Positions 28,819 to 30,253 of a stretch of 30,253 bases of DNA are shown piece after piece. Within the stretch, counting starts at the first letter, position 1. Every line of letters begins with the position of its first letter. This stretch comes from DAOUKH01 sp034421515 (GTDB lineage Bacteria; Chloroflexota; Dehalococcoidia; SHYB01): positions 1-30,253 of the forward strand of contig DAOUKH010000048.1 in assembly GCA_034421515.1 (NCBI GenBank). Reading direction: 5' to 3'. The notes beneath the pieces are model-generated. The model was not told the origin of the DNA, did not search any database, and saw only the letters and a program-made list of their open reading frames with translations. The translations under genes were made by a program, and so were the position numbers.

Positions 28819-30253
28819 TTACACGCCCCGCTCGGCGCGACGGGCGATGGCCTTGATCAGTCCGCCGAAGATCCAGGCGTGCAACGGATAGAGGCCGTAC
28901 CAGTACGCCAAGCCCACCAGTCCTCTGGGGATAAAGGCGGCCGTCTGCTCTAGCTGGGTCGAACCGTCGGGAGCTTCCCAGACCTCGTACTGGAGCCACG
29001 CACGGCCGGGCAGCTTCATCTCGGCACGCAAGCGGAGCAGGCGGTCCGGCTCCAGGACATCGACTCTCCAGAAGTCGAGGGCGTCGCCGACGCGCAGGTC
29101 GTCGGGGTGCCGCCGACCTCTGCGGAGTCCGGCGCCGCCCAATAGACGGTCCAGCGCTCCCCGTAGACGCCAGAGCCAGTTGGCGAAGTACCAACCCCGG
29201 GCGGCGCCTATGCCGGTGAACACGCGGTAGACCTCCGGGGCCGGAGCCGCGACCGTGCGGCGGCGGCGCTCGACGATCATCCCCTGGCTTGATTCCAGGC
29301 GCACCGCCTCCTCAGGTCCGGCGGGCGCGCCCGCGGCGTCGCTCCACGCGGTATCTATCCGACCCTCGTCGAGCTCCTTCATCACGCCGGCGATGGCCGA
29401 GGCGTAGTCGCGCGGCTCAACGTGGGGGAACAGCGTGCGGGCGAGGTTGTCGGTCACGACGATGTCGTTGCGGAGCCCGTCGACGAGCGGCTCGGTGATC
29501 CTCGCGGGGATGGGTGTCATCCAGTGCACCCAGTAGGAGGAGAGGCGCGGCGTCAGTACCGGCACCGGGACCAAGAAGCGCCGCAGGCCCCGTGCCTCGG
29601 CGTAGCCGAGCATCATCCCTTTGTAGGTCGTCACGTCTTTTCCGCCGATCTCGATGATGCGGCCCTCGCTCTCCGGAACGCTCAGGGCGGCGACGAGGTA
29701 GTCCAGGAGATCGTCGACCGCGATGGGTTGGATACGTGAGTAGATCCACTTGGGACACACCATGACGGGGAGTCGTTCCACAAGGTAGCGGACCATCTCA
29801 AAGGAGATGCTGCCCGCCCCGACGATGACCGCGGCGCGGAACTCCGTGACCGGGACGCCGCCTTCACGGAGCGCTTCACCCGTCTCCTGCCGGGAGCGCA
29901 GATGCCGGGAAAGGTCGGCCTGCGGGTCGCCAAGACCGCCGAGGTAGATGATGCGGTTGACCCCCGCCTCTTTCGCGGCCCGGCCAAAGTCCCGGGCGGC
30001 TCGAAGGTCCATCTCATCGAAGCCGGAACCGCTGGACATGCTGTGGACGAGGTAGTAGGCAACGTCTACGCCGGCCAGTGCCTCCGAAAGGACTGGACGG
30101 TCGAGCACATCGCCGACGGCGACCTCGACCCGGTCCGCCCAGGAACGGGAACTCACGCGGGCTTCACTGCGAGCGAGCACGCGAACGCGATGGCCTTCCT
30201 GCACCAAGCGGGGGGCCAGTCTTCCGCCGATATACCCGGTTGCGCCGGTGACG
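28819..30253 (-). CDS. NAD(P)-binding SDR-like protein with C-terminal DUF2867 domain (5' end cut by window edge)
   Basis: At least 478 residues; the start lies beyond the right edge, since the frame reads VTGATGYIGGRLAPRL before the first internal GTG. Residues up to about 300 are an atypical SDR/NmrA-like Rossmann domain: GATGYIGG dinucleotide loop, VAYYLVHSM, RIIYLGGLG and EIGGKDVTTYKGMM. The C-terminal DUF2867 domain contains GWYFANWLW, VGDALDFWRV and a hydrophobic end (GLYPLHAWIFGGLIKAI). Such proteins are seen near lipid or quinone metabolism, but no reaction is established. Alone on this strand here, it converges on the tRNA gene. Confidence 0.88.
   Translation of the reverse strand, partial: VTGATGYIGGRLAPRLVQEGHRVRVLARSEARVSSRSWADRVEVAVGDVLDRPVLSEALAGVDVAYYLVHSMSSGSGFDEMDLRAARDFGRAAKEAGVNRIIYLGGLGDPQADLSRHLRSRQETGEALREGGVPVTEFRAAVIVGAGSISFEMVRYLVERLPVMVCPKWIYSRIQPIAVDDLLDYLVAALSVPESEGRIIEIGGKDVTTYKGMMLGYAEARGLRRFLVPVPVLTPRLSSYWVHWMTPIPARITEPLVDGLRNDIVVTDNLARTLFPHVEPRDYASAIAGVMKELDEGRIDTAWSDAAGAPAGPEEAVRLESSQGMIVERRRRTVAAPAPEVYRVFTGIGAARGWYFANWLWRLRGALDRLLGGAGLRRGRRHPDDLRVGDALDFWRVDVLEPDRLLRLRAEMKLPGRAWLQYEVWEAPDGSTQLEQTAAFIPRGLVGLAYWYGLYPLHAWIFGGLIKAIARRAERGV

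Overview
The window is a dense, high-G+C bacterial chromosome segment (stretches I counted by hand run about 67-73% G+C in ordinary genes). No rRNA or phylogenetic marker is present, so placement is inference. The mix of a LLM-class flavin oxidoreductase, a thiolase-like/DUF35 pair, a two-membrane-segment anti-sigma factor with collagen-like and Thr/Ala/Pro-rich repeats, a SIMPL lipoprotein and a TtuA/TtuB-like tRNA thiolation pair suggests a Chloroflexota lineage (Dehalococcoidia or SAR202-like). Promoters with a good TATAAT/TACAAT -10 and a poor -35 recur, usually 20-40 nt before the start codon. In three places the -10 sits only 5-7 nt from ATG, which suggests leaderless mRNAs.

Layout. 1-859 (minus): a sulfur-carrier gene overlapping a TtuA/Ncs6-type tRNA thiolase, cut by the left edge. 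860-1632: gene-free, with dispersed hairpin repeats and tandem repeats. 1633-2364: a TPR protein, converging on ilvD (2361-4040, minus), which is divergent from comM/yifB (4225-5748). Then come an orphan HicB-like gene, an unknown protein, a Gfo/Idh/MocA oxidoreductase (minus) and a divergent LLM monooxygenase. 9157-11174 is an accessory island of somewhat lower G+C. It holds two tandem, distantly paralogous unknown genes (the first frameshifted) that share an R-x4-H motif, then a 52-residue two-TM protein. 11175-12230 is a leucine-dehydrogenase-type enzyme.

12291-17230 is a folate/riboflavin cluster, pabB-ribD-ribE-ribBA-ribH. The first two genes overlap by ATGA, and a second promoter for the rib genes lies in the pabB 3' end. 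Together RibBA, RibD, RibE and RibH cover GTP plus ribulose-5-phosphate to riboflavin, apart from the phosphatase step. Two minus-strand genes follow (a four-TM protein and an unknown soluble protein), then a cysteine synthase, a 1-Cys peroxiredoxin ending in a textbook terminator, and a YchF-type GTPase.

21322-24188 (minus) is an envelope-stress-like operon: ECF sigma factor, anti-sigma factor and SIMPL lipoprotein. Divergent from it, signal peptidase I is followed 3 nt later by an acyl-CoA synthetase alpha-like protein, then a cysteine-less thiolase-like protein and a DUF35 protein, probably for CoA-ester metabolism. The right end carries a Phd-type antitoxin whose toxin gene is cut off after 7 codons beside repeat hairpins, a tRNA-Lys(UUU), and a 5'-truncated NAD(P)-binding/DUF2867 protein.

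The best candidate for an undescribed system is 9227-10771: two HEPN-like paralogs plus a small membrane protein. Function there is inference only.
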